Notes under the pieces: generated by a model | Told to the model about the DNA's origin: nothing | What the model saw: the letters and a program-made list of their open reading frames with translations, nothing else | Databases searched by the model: none | NCBI GenBank assembly: GCA_002415855.1 | Contig: DIAS01000174.1 | Span: forward strand, 1-14,986 | Reading direction: 5' to 3' | DNA from: Bacteroidales bacterium UBA5072 | GTDB taxonomy: Bacteria; Bacteroidota; Bacteroidia; Bacteroidales; UBA10428 | Length of the DNA stretch: 14,986 nucleotides | Shown here: positions 1-8,745 of the stretch, piece after piece | Numbering within the stretch: the first letter of the stretch is position 1 | Layout of the letters: each line of letters begins with the position of its first letter | Translations under genes and position numbers: made by a program

Positions 1-878
1 AGACGAAGAAACAGATCTATTCGCTGGCATTCTTTATCTATGCCCTCAGCTGGCATCACATGGCCACAGGCGACCAGGAATCACTTGAGAAGGCCGTGGA
101 ACTCTTTAAGATCATTGAAAAATACAGTTTTGACCGGGAACTTAACGGTTATTTTGAAGCCTTTGATCGAGAATGGGGTGAAATCCCTGACCTGCGTCTG
201 AGTGCAAAGGATGCAAACGAGAAAAAGACGATGAACACGCATCTTCATATCCTTGAGGCATATACCAGCCTGTACCGCATATGGCCTGATGTAAGGCTGA
301 AGAAGCAGCTACGTAATATGATTCATATTTTTGTAGATAAGATCGTTGATCCGGCGACCTCTCACCTGAACCTCTTTTTTGATGAGAAATGGAACTGCCG
401 GTCGACCCTGGTATCTTACGGTCATGACATAGAAGCTTCGTGGCTTCTTTATGAGGCTGCAGCAGCGCTCGGCGAGGAAGAAAAAGTAAAGGACATCTCT
501 CTCAGGATCGCCACGGCGGCACTGGAAGGACTGGCTGACGATGGCAGCCTGATATATGAGAGGGATGACGCGATAAAGCATACCGACAGGGACCGTCACT
601 GGTGGGTGCAGGCAGAAGCTGTTGTAGGTTTCATCAATGCGTGGGAGCTGAGCGGCGACAGAAACTGGCTTGATCGTGCAGTCAGGGCATTTGAATATAT
701 TAAAACGCACCTCGTCGATCATGTTAACGGCGAGTGGTACTGGAGCATACGTGCCAACGGCGTTATCAATACGTATGACGACAAGGCCGGGTTCTGGAAA
801 TGCCCGTACCATAACACGAGGATGTGCCTGGAGATCATGGAGAGGTACAAAGTCCAAAGTAAAGGGTACAAGGGCTGA
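1..878 (+). CDS. Cellobiose 2-epimerase (AGE family), 5'-truncated by window edge
   Basis: This enzyme should convert the reducing-end glucose of cellobiose or related beta-1,4 disaccharides to mannose, reversibly, in the cytoplasm. The reading frame is open from base 3, so an internal ATG at 60 is not the true start. About 291 residues are visible of a family length near 400, so roughly the first 100 are missing. Counting from the ATG at 60, family signatures appear in order: NTHLHILEAY (59-68), GHDIEASWLL (121-130), RHWWVQAEAVVGF (179-191) and KCPYHNTRMCLE (247-258). The His residues in GHDIE and PYHN correspond to the catalytic histidines of cellobiose 2-epimerases, and the paired Trp (181-182) lines the sugar site in that family. 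N-acylglucosamine 2-epimerase is the main alternative, but these motifs favour the cellobiose type. In Bacteroidota this gene often sits beside beta-mannan genes, which would lie upstream of the window. The gene is GC-richer than the ktr genes next to it. Confidence 0.88.
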   Translation, partial: TKKQIYSLAFFIYALSWHHMATGDQESLEKAVELFKIIEKYSFDRELNGYFEAFDREWGEIPDLRLSAKDANEKKTMNTHLHILEAYTSLYRIWPDVRLKKQLRNMIHIFVDKIVDPATSHLNLFFDEKWNCRSTLVSYGHDIEASWLLYEAAAALGEEEKVKDISLRIATAALEGLADDGSLIYERDDAIKHTDRDRHWWVQAEAVVGFINAWELSGDRNWLDRAVRAFEYIKTHLVDHVNGEWYWSIRANGVINTYDDKAGFWKCPYHNTRMCLEIMERYKVQSKGYKG

Positions 879-919
879 GTTGGTGGAAAGGATTTTCTGC
901 CGTACCGAAGGAAGAGTTC

Positions 920-1603
920 TTAATCTGACACAAATCTCTTGATATCTGATACTTTCCCGACAACTACAAGAATATCTTTTTCTTCAAGGGGTTTATTGAT
1001 ATCATAGTCCATGAATACCCTGTAATTTCTCCTGAATATTGTGGTCATTTTATTTTCTTCGGGCGGCACCTTCACCGCAACTAACCTGAGGTCAAACCTG
1101 CCTTTTATATTTATTGCATCAAGGCAATGGTTAATGTATTTTGACGGGAGGTTCACCTCGGCAATTGCATATTCATTATTTATCTCTGTCAGTTTTAAGG
1201 TGTTCTTAAGCTGAAGCATGGTTGAAACATGCCAGGCTATCTCCTCAAGAGGGAGTACAATCTCTTCTATTCCTATCTGTTTTAATATCTCCCTGTGCAT
1301 CTGATTGACTGCTCTTCCTATAATCCTTTCAACCTTAAGGTTCTTCAGGATGGCAAGGGTAAGTATTGATGCGCCAATATTTTCACCTATGGCTACAATT
1401 ACAGCATCAACATCATCCCATGGCAGCGATTGCATGGCATTCATGCTTGTAGAGTCCATTTTCATCACTGTTGTTATCGAATCTTTCAGTTCTTCAAGTC
1501 TTTCTTCATGATTGTCAATACCGATAACTTCATGACCCAATTGAGTGAGATCGGAAGCCAGTTTTGAGCCAAATCTTCCCAATCCGATAATTATGTATTT
1601 CAT
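920..1603 (-). CDS. ktrA: Ktr/Trk potassium uptake regulatory subunit KtrA (RCK protein)
   Basis: This is the cytoplasmic gating subunit of a Ktr-type K+ (or Na+-coupled K+) uptake system, forming a ring under the KtrB pore and binding nucleotide. It is 227 residues, the usual length for a single RCK_N plus RCK_C protein. The Rossmann motif GLGRFG is at residues 7-12. An acidic residue, Asp30, ends the second beta strand, as expected for NAD(H) or ATP/ADP ribose binding. Residues from about 140 to the end form the RCK_C (TrkA-C) domain. The gene begins 21 bases after the ktrB stop codon on the same strand, so the two are almost certainly cotranscribed. No Shine-Dalgarno motif is visible before the ATG. 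The 3' end faces the epimerase gene, with 41 bases between the two stop codons and no clear terminator hairpin. Confidence 0.93.
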   Translation of the reverse strand: MKYIIIGLGRFGSKLASDLTQLGHEVIGIDNHEERLEELKDSITTVMKMDSTSMNAMQSLPWDDVDAVIVAIGENIGASILTLAILKNLKVERIIGRAVNQMHREILKQIGIEEIVLPLEEIAWHVSTMLQLKNTLKLTEINNEYAIAEVNLPSKYINHCLDAINIKGRFDLRLVAVKVPPEENKMTTIFRRNYRVFMDYDINKPLEEKDILVVVGKVSDIKRFVSD

Positions 1604-1624
1604 TGTGTTTTCAGTTTTCCGGGG

Positions 1625-3454
1625 TTAATTAATTATGATGTCCAATTCAGGGTACTTGTAATATCTTCTGCGATTTGAGAGCATAAATCCGGTGAACAAA
1701 GTTAAAGGTCCTATACGGCCGATGAACATTAAGATCATTATTATTATTTTACCTGCCTTACTAAAAGTTGCAGTATCCGCAAGACTAAGTCCTACAGTTC
1801 CGAACGCCGAGACACACTCGAATAAAAGGTGTACCGGATTCTTTCCCGGTTCTGAAATAAGAAGTGAAAAGAAGCCGGTGGTAATTAAGATTATTGACAG
1901 GATTATTATGGATAATATCCTTATTAGAGTTCTCGAGCCTATTTCCCTGTTACCCAGTTTAAGCTGATCTTTTCCCCTTATGCTGTTCCATGCAGATCTG
2001 ATTGCCAGGGCAAAGGTGGTAGTCTTGATACCGCCCCCGGTTGAACCAGGTGAGGCACCGATCCACATTAATATCATCATCAGGAAGACAGTCGGATAAC
2101 TCCATGCCGAGATGTCCACTACATTAAATCCTGCAGTTCTTGCACTTACGCTTCCGAAGAATGAAGTAATTATTTTCCTGGCGTCGCTCATACCATTCAT
2201 ACTCTGAGCATTCTCGAAGAAATAATACAATCCCGTGCCCGCGAACAGCAATATGATTGTGGTAATTAAAACGATGCGTGTCGGGATATTTTTTTTGCCA
2301 GACATGACGGGCAAACTGCTTCGCATTACCTTCTTTATAAGGATGATTATTGCATTTTTTACTGATGAATAAACTCCTACAAGGACAGGGAATCCTATTC
2401 CGCCGAGTATCACTAGCAAGGCGACAGTAATCTGCACAGCGTAATTTGATCTGACAGCCTGAGAATATAATCCTTCAGGCAAGACAGAGAATCCTGCATT
2501 GCAAAAGGCTGAGACAGCATGAAAGGCGGAGAACATAATTTTATTGCTCACTTGCCAGTCAAGACTGGAATATATAATCAATGCTCCGGCAATTTCAGTG
2601 AAAAAGGTCAGCAGGATGATCTTAAGCAGCAGGCTGAATAAATTATTCAGAGATTCAGCAGAAAACAGCTCCTTTAATAACAACCTGTCACTCAATGATG
2701 TACCGGAGGTCGTAAAAATATAGCCAAAGAAGCCGGTGAATGTCATTATACCCAGTCCGCCAATCTGAATGAGGCACAGAATTATTATCTTTCCCAGGTC
2801 CGTAAAAGCAGTTGCAGTGTTTACCACGGTAAGACCAGTGACACATACTGCGCTTACCGATGTGAATAATGAATTGAGAAATGTAAGTTGTCCTGAATGG
2901 GTTTTGGGAAGTAACAGGAGTCCTGATCCAATTAGTATCATAATCAAAAAGCCTGAAGAAAAGATCAATGCCGGTGAGATCCTGACAGTGCTCATAAGCT
3001 TGAGGAGCTCAGACAAAGCAGAGATACTTATTAAGAGCATTGCAATAATTATCGGCGTCCCTCCGCTGAATGGCTCCCAGAATAACCTCTCATGAGATAC
3101 AACTGTATAATTTGCTACTAAGACGCCGAGAGAATAAATGAAAATGACTATTTTGAATATCCATGATATTACTTTTGCCTTTTTTGGCTGCAATATTTCC
3201 GGTATATACTTAGAGAGGAACAGAACAAGAAACAAAGCGCGGAATGCTACAAGCAATCCTTCTGATGTTTGCTGAGAGTATTCGAATCCGATATAGAAAA
3301 GCAAACACAGAATAAAAATTATCAACCCGGTGAGGAAGAAAAAGCGACATAAGCCGTTAACCCATTTAACAAAGACCCTGTAGGTATCACTGGCAGCAAA
3401 GAACCACCTGTAAACCCTCTCCCTGTAACTAAGCTTTGGCTTATGCCTTTTCAT
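1625..3454 (-). CDS. ktrB: KtrB/TrkH-family potassium transporter with extra N-terminal membrane domain
   Basis: This is the K+-translocating membrane subunit, partner of the KtrA encoded just downstream. Four M1-P-M2 repeats are recognisable by their filter loops, numbered from an upstream ATG at 3541: AVCVTGLT (231-238), AFCNAGFS (345-352), SARTAGFN (466-473) and SAFGTVGL (578-585). Each has the single conserved Gly of the KtrB/TrkH filter. The gating-loop signature PGSTGGGIKTTT is at 498-509. Canonical KtrB is about 450 residues. Here about 180 residues precede the first repeat and hold roughly four added hydrophobic helices (about 67-87, 94-113, 124-144 and 161-181). The start is uncertain: the frame extends to 3541, but the first 29 residues look AT-rich and unconserved. 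I prefer the ATG at 3454, followed by a basic KRHKPK stretch, giving 609 residues. Neither start has a Shine-Dalgarno sequence. Confidence 0.92.
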   Translation of the reverse strand: MKRHKPKLSYRERVYRWFFAASDTYRVFVKWVNGLCRFFFLTGLIIFILCLLFYIGFEYSQQTSEGLLVAFRALFLVLFLSKYIPEILQPKKAKVISWIFKIVIFIYSLGVLVANYTVVSHERLFWEPFSGGTPIIIAMLLISISALSELLKLMSTVRISPALIFSSGFLIMILIGSGLLLLPKTHSGQLTFLNSLFTSVSAVCVTGLTVVNTATAFTDLGKIIILCLIQIGGLGIMTFTGFFGYIFTTSGTSLSDRLLLKELFSAESLNNLFSLLLKIILLTFFTEIAGALIIYSSLDWQVSNKIMFSAFHAVSAFCNAGFSVLPEGLYSQAVRSNYAVQITVALLVILGGIGFPVLVGVYSSVKNAIIILIKKVMRSSLPVMSGKKNIPTRIVLITTIILLFAGTGLYYFFENAQSMNGMSDARKIITSFFGSVSARTAGFNVVDISAWSYPTVFLMMILMWIGASPGSTGGGIKTTTFALAIRSAWNSIRGKDQLKLGNREIGSRTLIRILSIIILSIILITTGFFSLLISEPGKNPVHLLFECVSAFGTVGLSLADTATFSKAGKIIIMILMFIGRIGPLTLFTGFMLSNRRRYYKYPELDIIIN

Positions 3455-3800
3455 GTCAGAAATGCTTAGATAAAATGAGAATTGAAATTTAATTAATATT
3501 AAGATAACTCGGGGCTCCTTCAGGGAGGTAATTGAAGGCATTGCTTTAAAGATGTTATAATGATATTTAGCATAATGCCGCTTTGAGGTGGATGCTGAAT
3601 TGGCAGTCTGCTGCTTTTATATTATATTGCAATTCAAACCGGTTCCGGATATAGGTTTTCTGATGTAAACTGCATGATTGTTTGGCAGAACCTGATTTTA
3701 CCTGGATAGGACGACACAGGTAAATTTATTTACTGAAGACATTAAAACAGGGAATAGCTTTAAAATTTGGTTATTCGGGTTGTACATAAAAATACAGGAG

Positions 3801-4670
3801 ATGGAAGAAACATTTAAAAACTGGCTTGAAAAAGTTGGTCCTTGGCTTTTAGATCATGGATTAAAAATATTATTAATCGCATTTGGTACATGGTTGCTAA
3901 ACAAGATGATAAGCAGAATAATCATCAAGACTGTAAGAATTGCGGTTGTGCGTGACAGCACTATGACAGAAGATGCGGAAAAGAAACGCGAAGATACACT
4001 TATAAGGATCTTCACGGGTGCGACAAGGATAGTTTTTATCAGCCTGGCCGCCATTATGATACTTCAGGAAGCCGGGCTCAAAATCGGTCCGATACTGGCA
4101 AGTGCCGGGATCGTGGGATTAGCCGTGGGTTTTGGCGGACAATATCTCATCAAGGATATTATTACCGGCCTGTTCCTGATACTTGAGAATCAGTACAGGA
4201 TCGGGGATGTTGTAAGCATAAACGGCACCAGCGGGCTGGTGCAGGACATTAGTTTAAGGAAAACCGCACTAAGAGATATCGATGGGGTTTTGCATTACAT
4301 ACCACATGGTTCAATAACACTAGTGTCCAATATGTCAAAGGAATTTGCCAGGGTTAATCTGGATATCGGAGTCTCATACAACTCTGATCTTGAACATGTT
4401 ATTAATGTCATTAACAGAACTGGCAACGAACTTGCAGAAGACCCTCTCTTTAAAGATTCAATAATAAGCCCGCCGCAGTTTCTGAGGGTTAATGATTTTG
4501 CCGATTCATCTATGGTAGTGAAGATTCTCGGTGATACCAAGCCTTTGAAACAGTGGGAAGTGACGGGTGAATTGCGCAAGCGCCTGAAAATTGCGTTTAA
4601 CAAAGAAGGTATCGTAATTCCTTTACCCCAGAGAGTTGTTCACCAGGTCATAGACCAAAATGCGAGATAA
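3801..4670 (+). CDS. mscS: Small-conductance mechanosensitive channel, MscS family
   Basis: This is an inner-membrane channel that opens on membrane tension and releases solutes during hypo-osmotic shock. From the ATG at 3801 it is 289 residues, close to the three-helix E. coli MscS. Hydrophobic helices lie near 21-39 and 68-89. The pore helix TM3 is near 95-126 and carries the Gly/Ala-rich segment SAGIVGLAVGFGGQ. It is followed by the beta domain (RIGDVVSINGTSGLVQDI), IPHGSI and the alpha/beta cytoplasmic domain. The frame can be extended to a TTG at 3780, but that start has no ribosome-binding site. CAGGAG directly abuts the ATG at 3801, which is too close for normal use, so the start is not fully settled. 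The 3' end meets the GH15 gene: the stop is one base before the preferred GH15 ATG, so translational coupling is likely. It is divergent from ktrBA. Confidence 0.93.
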   Translation: MEETFKNWLEKVGPWLLDHGLKILLIAFGTWLLNKMISRIIIKTVRIAVVRDSTMTEDAEKKREDTLIRIFTGATRIVFISLAAIMILQEAGLKIGPILASAGIVGLAVGFGGQYLIKDIITGLFLILENQYRIGDVVSINGTSGLVQDISLRKTALRDIDGVLHYIPHGSITLVSNMSKEFARVNLDIGVSYNSDLEHVINVINRTGNELAEDPLFKDSIISPPQFLRVNDFADSSMVVKILGDTKPLKQWEVTGELRKRLKIAFNKEGIVIPLPQRVVHQVIDQNAR

Positions 4671-4671
4671 A

Positions 4672-6441
4672 ATGAACAGATACAATTTTGGAGTTATAGG
4701 TAATTGTTCGTACCTGGCATATATAGATATAGATGCTAATGTGAACTGGCTTTGCATGCCCAGGTTCGACAGCAGCTTCATTTTCGGTTCTCTGCTTGAC
4801 AGGAAGAAAGGAGGCGAATTCAGCATAAAGCCTCAGAACAAGCAGTATAAGTCACGGCAATATTACCTGAAGAATACAAATGTACTGGCAACTGAATTTG
4901 AGATGCCTGAAGGCAGGTACAGAGTCATTGATTTTGCACCTCGTTTCAGGCAGTATGACAGGTACTTCAAACCCCTCATGCTTTTCAGGAAGGTTGAACT
5001 CCTTGAGGGTGACCCGTATATCGTTGTTAAATGTAATCCGGTTGACAATTATGGCAAAATCATTCCGGAGATTGTATTGGGCAGCAATCATATCCGATAT
5101 CTGAATCTCAGCAGCCAGGTAAGACTGACATCGGATATCCCCCTGAATTATATATTAGGCCAGAAGCCTTTCCTTCTCAATGAAACTCATTACATTGTTT
5201 TCAGTTATGGAGTACCGCTGGAGGCGCCTCTGGAAGAAACAGCGGAACAGTTCCTGACCAGGACAAATAACTACTGGGTCAGTTGGGTGAAGTCAACCTC
5301 AATACCATATCTTTACCAGGATGAAGTTATCAGGTCAGCTCTTGTGCTTAAGCTTCATCAGTACGAAGATACCGGTGCAGTAATAGCATCAGGATCAACA
5401 AGCCTGCCAGAGATTGACCAGGAACATCGTAACTGGGATTACAGGTATTGCTGGATGAGAGACACCTACTATACTCTCACCGCATTTAACAATATCGGCC
5501 ATTTTGAAGAACTTGAAAAGTATTTTGATTTCATCCAGAACCTGATATTGAATGAAAAAAATCTCATTAAACCGCTCTACACAATTACCGGCGAAAAAGT
5601 CCCTGATGAAAAAGTCCTGCTTCTGGAGGGATATTTAAAGAACAAACCGGTAAGAATTGGAAATAATGCCACTTATCAGAAACAGAATGATGTGTATGGA
5701 CAAATACTTGTCAGTCTTTTGCCCCTTTTTATAGACAAAAGGCTAAATTATATTGACATGCATAAGTCTGAATACATCACCGAATGGCTACTTGACCGCA
5801 TTGAGGAAAACATTGACATACCGGATTCCGGGCCATGGGAGTTCGGGATCACAAACCAACATAATTGTTATACATATCTTTTTCACTGGGCAGGCTGTAA
5901 AGCTGCAGCCAGGATAGGCAAAGAGACCGGGAAGAAAGAGATAACGGAAAAAGCAACTTCACTCATGCTGAAATCCGAACAGTATATTGAGAATTGCTAT
6001 AATCCTGTTAAAAAGGCGTATATGCAGTCTGTAGGCAGTCTGAATATGGATGCCGGTAATCTTCAGCTTATCACAATGAATTATCTCAACCCTGACGCAG
6101 GCAAGACGCTCCAGCATCTTAAAGCCATTGAGAGGGATCTGTTCAAAAATCAGAATGTCTTCCTGAGATATAAAAGCGATGATCTGGGCAATGCACATCA
6201 CACATTTATTATTTGCGGCTTCTGGTATGCAGAAGCACTCGCTGTGACAGGAATGACAGACAAAGCATTCAGAGTGATAGAGACACTGATTAAAAGTGCA
6301 AATCATCTGGGTCTATTCAGCGAAGATGCCGATGAAAAAGCCGGCCAGTGGGGTAATTTCCCCCAGACCTACAGTCATGTGGGACTAGTGAATGCAGTTT
6401 ACAGATTATCTACAAAAATTGATAAACCGATATTTATGTAA
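4672..6441 (+). CDS. Glycoside hydrolase family 15 (glucoamylase/trehalase-like)
   Basis: Family 15 enzymes are inverting alpha-glucosidases acting on alpha-glucan ends, isomaltose-type links or, in some bacterial members, trehalose. Numbering from an alternative ATG at 4660 (593 residues), the N-terminal beta-sandwich starts with the typical WLCMPRFDSS (30-39). The (alpha/alpha)6 catalytic barrel carries RNWDYRYCWMRD (257-268). The general acid is likely Glu394 in GPWEFG, and the base is likely Glu555 in LFSEDADE, followed by QWGNFPQTYSHVGL (563-576). The stretch after the first Glu reads HNCYTYLFHWAG rather than the H(F/Y)T(Y/H)SK...CW form of the classic glucoamylase/trehalase branch, so substrate prediction is weak. 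No signal peptide is seen, so it is probably cytoplasmic. The start at 4660 would overlap mscS by 11 bases; I prefer 4672, which gives the family's usual N-terminus. The OtsA-OtsB gene follows after 3 bases, which points to trehalose or glucan turnover. Confidence 0.9.
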   Translation: MNRYNFGVIGNCSYLAYIDIDANVNWLCMPRFDSSFIFGSLLDRKKGGEFSIKPQNKQYKSRQYYLKNTNVLATEFEMPEGRYRVIDFAPRFRQYDRYFKPLMLFRKVELLEGDPYIVVKCNPVDNYGKIIPEIVLGSNHIRYLNLSSQVRLTSDIPLNYILGQKPFLLNETHYIVFSYGVPLEAPLEETAEQFLTRTNNYWVSWVKSTSIPYLYQDEVIRSALVLKLHQYEDTGAVIASGSTSLPEIDQEHRNWDYRYCWMRDTYYTLTAFNNIGHFEELEKYFDFIQNLILNEKNLIKPLYTITGEKVPDEKVLLLEGYLKNKPVRIGNNATYQKQNDVYGQILVSLLPLFIDKRLNYIDMHKSEYITEWLLDRIEENIDIPDSGPWEFGITNQHNCYTYLFHWAGCKAAARIGKETGKKEITEKATSLMLKSEQYIENCYNPVKKAYMQSVGSLNMDAGNLQLITMNYLNPDAGKTLQHLKAIERDLFKNQNVFLRYKSDDLGNAHHTFIICGFWYAEALAVTGMTDKAFRVIETLIKSANHLGLFSEDADEKAGQWGNFPQTYSHVGLVNAVYRLSTKIDKPIFM

Positions 6442-6444
6442 TTC

Positions 6445-8667
6445 ATGAAAAATTTTGATCAGTATAATTTCAAGAGAATAATAATTGTTGCATACCGGCT
6501 GCCGTTCAAACTCGTCAGAAAAAAGGATGAGTCGCATGCCGTGCAGAATTCAGGAGGGTTGGTATCTGCCATACTCTCGCTTTCTGAGAGGATGCATTCC
6601 AGAGGCGGGACCACAACGGAGATACTCTGGGCCGGGACCGGAGAAAAGGAACTGAGAGATATAAATGTCAGGCCAGGGTTTAAACTCTGTCCGGTTGAGA
6701 TACCCCGTAAAATCAATGATAAGTTTTACGGAGGTTTTTGCAATGATACAATATGGCCGTTGTTTCATTATTTCCCTTCACGGACTGTTTATGACAAGAG
6801 CTACTTTGATGCGTACGTTGCTGCCAATGAATTGTTTCTTAAAAAATTACAGGGCCTGATAAGCCCGGGTGACTTTGTTTGGGTGCACGATTACCAGCTT
6901 TTCCTGCTCCCCGGACTGATAAGAAAGGTTTTTCCTGATATAAATATCGGTTTTTTTCTGCATATCCCTTTCCCCTCTTTTGAGTTGTTCAGATTGCTCC
7001 CCAGGAAATGGCGCGAGATCATCCTTTCAGGAATGACTGGTGCTGATGTGGTAGGATTTCATACCAATGATTATAATCAGAATTTTATTAAATCTGTAAG
7101 GCGTACACTCGGGTACAAAGTAGAACAGAATTATATTTCTGTTGAAGATCGTTTGTGCAAGGCAGACGCATTCCCTATTGGTATAGATTTCAATAAATTC
7201 CATGAAGCCTGTCATTCTCAGAAAACTAATATCCAGAAAGATAAACTTCGAAAGGAGCTATCTGACAAAAAACTGATATTCTCAATCGACAGGCTTGATT
7301 ATTCCAAGGGCTTCCTCCAGAGACTAAAGGCATTTGAATATTTTCTCGACAAATACCCGGTCTGGCATCATAAGGTTGTTTTTAACATGGTAGTCATTCC
7401 TTCAAGAGATAACATAGAAGCTTACCGTGAACTCAAAAAAGAGATCGAAGCAACTGTCGGAAGGATAAACGGGAAATACAGTACGCTGGGATGGAGACCC
7501 CTGATCTATCAGTATAAATCGATCCCGTTTAATGAGCTTGTTGCAATATATAATCTCAGTGATGTGGGACTTATTACTCCTCTGCGTGATGGAATGAATC
7601 TGGTGTCGAAGGAATATGTGGCATGTCAGACCAGGCATTATGGAATGCTGGTCTTAAGTGAACTCGCCGGTGCATCTGTTGAGCTGAATGAATCAATACT
7701 GATAAATCCGACCGATACGGATGAAACGGCTGATGCAATAAACAGGGCACTCAGTATGCCTGACGAGGAGAAGAAAAGCAGGATTACCAAAATGCAGAAC
7801 AGGTTAAGCCGCTACAATGTATTTACCTGGACAACGGATTTCTTTAACCGTGTTGATGAGGTGAATAAAGATCAGATGAATATGCAGGTGAAATTTATGG
7901 ACAGCTACGCCATGAATGACCTCAGGGACAAATACAAGAAGGCCGATAAACGTCTTTTCTTCCTGGATTATGACGGGACACTTACCCCAATTGCCAGGCT
8001 CCCGGAAATGGCAGTTTTAGACGAAAGTACCAAGGATAGGTTAAGGGCAATAATTGCAGACAAGAGAAACACAGTGGTTGTTATCAGCGGAAGAAGAAAG
8101 GAATTCCTGGAAGAACAGTTTAACGATATAGATGCAGTCCTTGTGGCAGAGCATGGATATTTAATCAAACGTCCCAAAGCTGACTGGAAGAATTATATGG
8201 ATATCGATCTTTCATGGAAAGAAAAGATCAAGCCTGTGTTGGATGATTATGCTGACAGATGCCCGGGGTCAATGGTGGAGGAAAAACAAGCATCTGTTGT
8301 ATGGCACTACCGGAATGCTGAAGAGGAATATGCCACACTAAGAATTCATGAGCTTAAAGATGATCTGTCGGAGATACTCAAGAGCGATCCGAAACTCCGC
8401 GCCCTTGAAGGGAAAAAGGTGCTTGAAATAAAAAGCATCCTCTATGATAAGGGGACAGTTGCCTCCGCCATGATAAGCGAAGGGAGTTATGATTTCATTA
8501 TTGCACTTGGCGACGACAATACGGATGAAGACCTTTTTAAGGTAATCCCGGATTATGGATGCACTATAAAAGTAGGCCCCAGACTTTCAAATGCGCGTTA
8601 CAGCGTAAGATCCCAGTCGCAGATAAATGAGATCTTGAATCTTTTTACCCGGCCTGAACCACTGTAA
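6445..8667 (+). CDS. otsAB: Bifunctional trehalose-6-phosphate synthase/phosphatase (OtsA-OtsB fusion)
   Basis: This cytoplasmic enzyme should make trehalose from UDP-glucose (or another NDP-glucose) and glucose 6-phosphate, then dephosphorylate it. Residues 1 to about 475 are a GT20 synthase. Its signatures are VAYRLPF (15-21), NSGGLVSAI (35-43), WPLFHYFP (104-111), VWVHDYQLFLLP (145-156), LHIPFPS (172-178), DRLDYSKG (282-289) and the donor-site loop LRDGMNLVSKEY (380-391). Residues from about 500 are a HAD phosphatase. It has nucleophile Asp508 and acid Asp510 in DYDGTLT, SGR (548-550), VAEHGY (567-572), EIKSILYDKG (661-670) and GDDNTDED (689-696). All catalytic motifs of both halves are present, so both activities are expected. 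This differs from yeast and plant proteins in which one half is often dead. The ATG is 3 bases after the GH15 stop, so it is the last gene of the mscS-GH15-otsAB operon. No T-tailed hairpin follows it. Confidence 0.95.
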   Translation: MKNFDQYNFKRIIIVAYRLPFKLVRKKDESHAVQNSGGLVSAILSLSERMHSRGGTTTEILWAGTGEKELRDINVRPGFKLCPVEIPRKINDKFYGGFCNDTIWPLFHYFPSRTVYDKSYFDAYVAANELFLKKLQGLISPGDFVWVHDYQLFLLPGLIRKVFPDINIGFFLHIPFPSFELFRLLPRKWREIILSGMTGADVVGFHTNDYNQNFIKSVRRTLGYKVEQNYISVEDRLCKADAFPIGIDFNKFHEACHSQKTNIQKDKLRKELSDKKLIFSIDRLDYSKGFLQRLKAFEYFLDKYPVWHHKVVFNMVVIPSRDNIEAYRELKKEIEATVGRINGKYSTLGWRPLIYQYKSIPFNELVAIYNLSDVGLITPLRDGMNLVSKEYVACQTRHYGMLVLSELAGASVELNESILINPTDTDETADAINRALSMPDEEKKSRITKMQNRLSRYNVFTWTTDFFNRVDEVNKDQMNMQVKFMDSYAMNDLRDKYKKADKRLFFLDYDGTLTPIARLPEMAVLDESTKDRLRAIIADKRNTVVVISGRRKEFLEEQFNDIDAVLVAEHGYLIKRPKADWKNYMDIDLSWKEKIKPVLDDYADRCPGSMVEEKQASVVWHYRNAEEEYATLRIHELKDDLSEILKSDPKLRALEGKKVLEIKSILYDKGTVASAMISEGSYDFIIALGDDNTDEDLFKVIPDYGCTIKVGPRLSNARYSVRSQSQINEILNLFTRPEPL

Positions 8668-8745
8668 TCATCGTTATCATAAAATATGGCGTGATAATAC
8701 AGTAAGCACAAAAATTATGTACCATTCAACTGCATTGCTGCAAAA

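Noticed and set aside
309..857. 182-codon open frame on the minus strand opposite the epimerase
   Set aside because: It lies wholly under a recognised gene with conserved catalytic motifs, and its translation resembles no family.
3720..3733. GTAAAT-TT-ATTTAC inverted repeat before mscS as an operator
   Set aside because: Six-base A/T-rich arms arise easily by chance, and no promoter element is placed convincingly next to it.
3780..3800. TTG start for mscS at 3780
   Set aside because: It has no ribosome-binding site and adds only seven unconserved residues before the ATG at 3801.
8674..8697. TTATCA...TGATAA hairpin after otsAB as a terminator
   Set aside because: The stem is six A/T-rich pairs without a T-run, so it is too weak to call.
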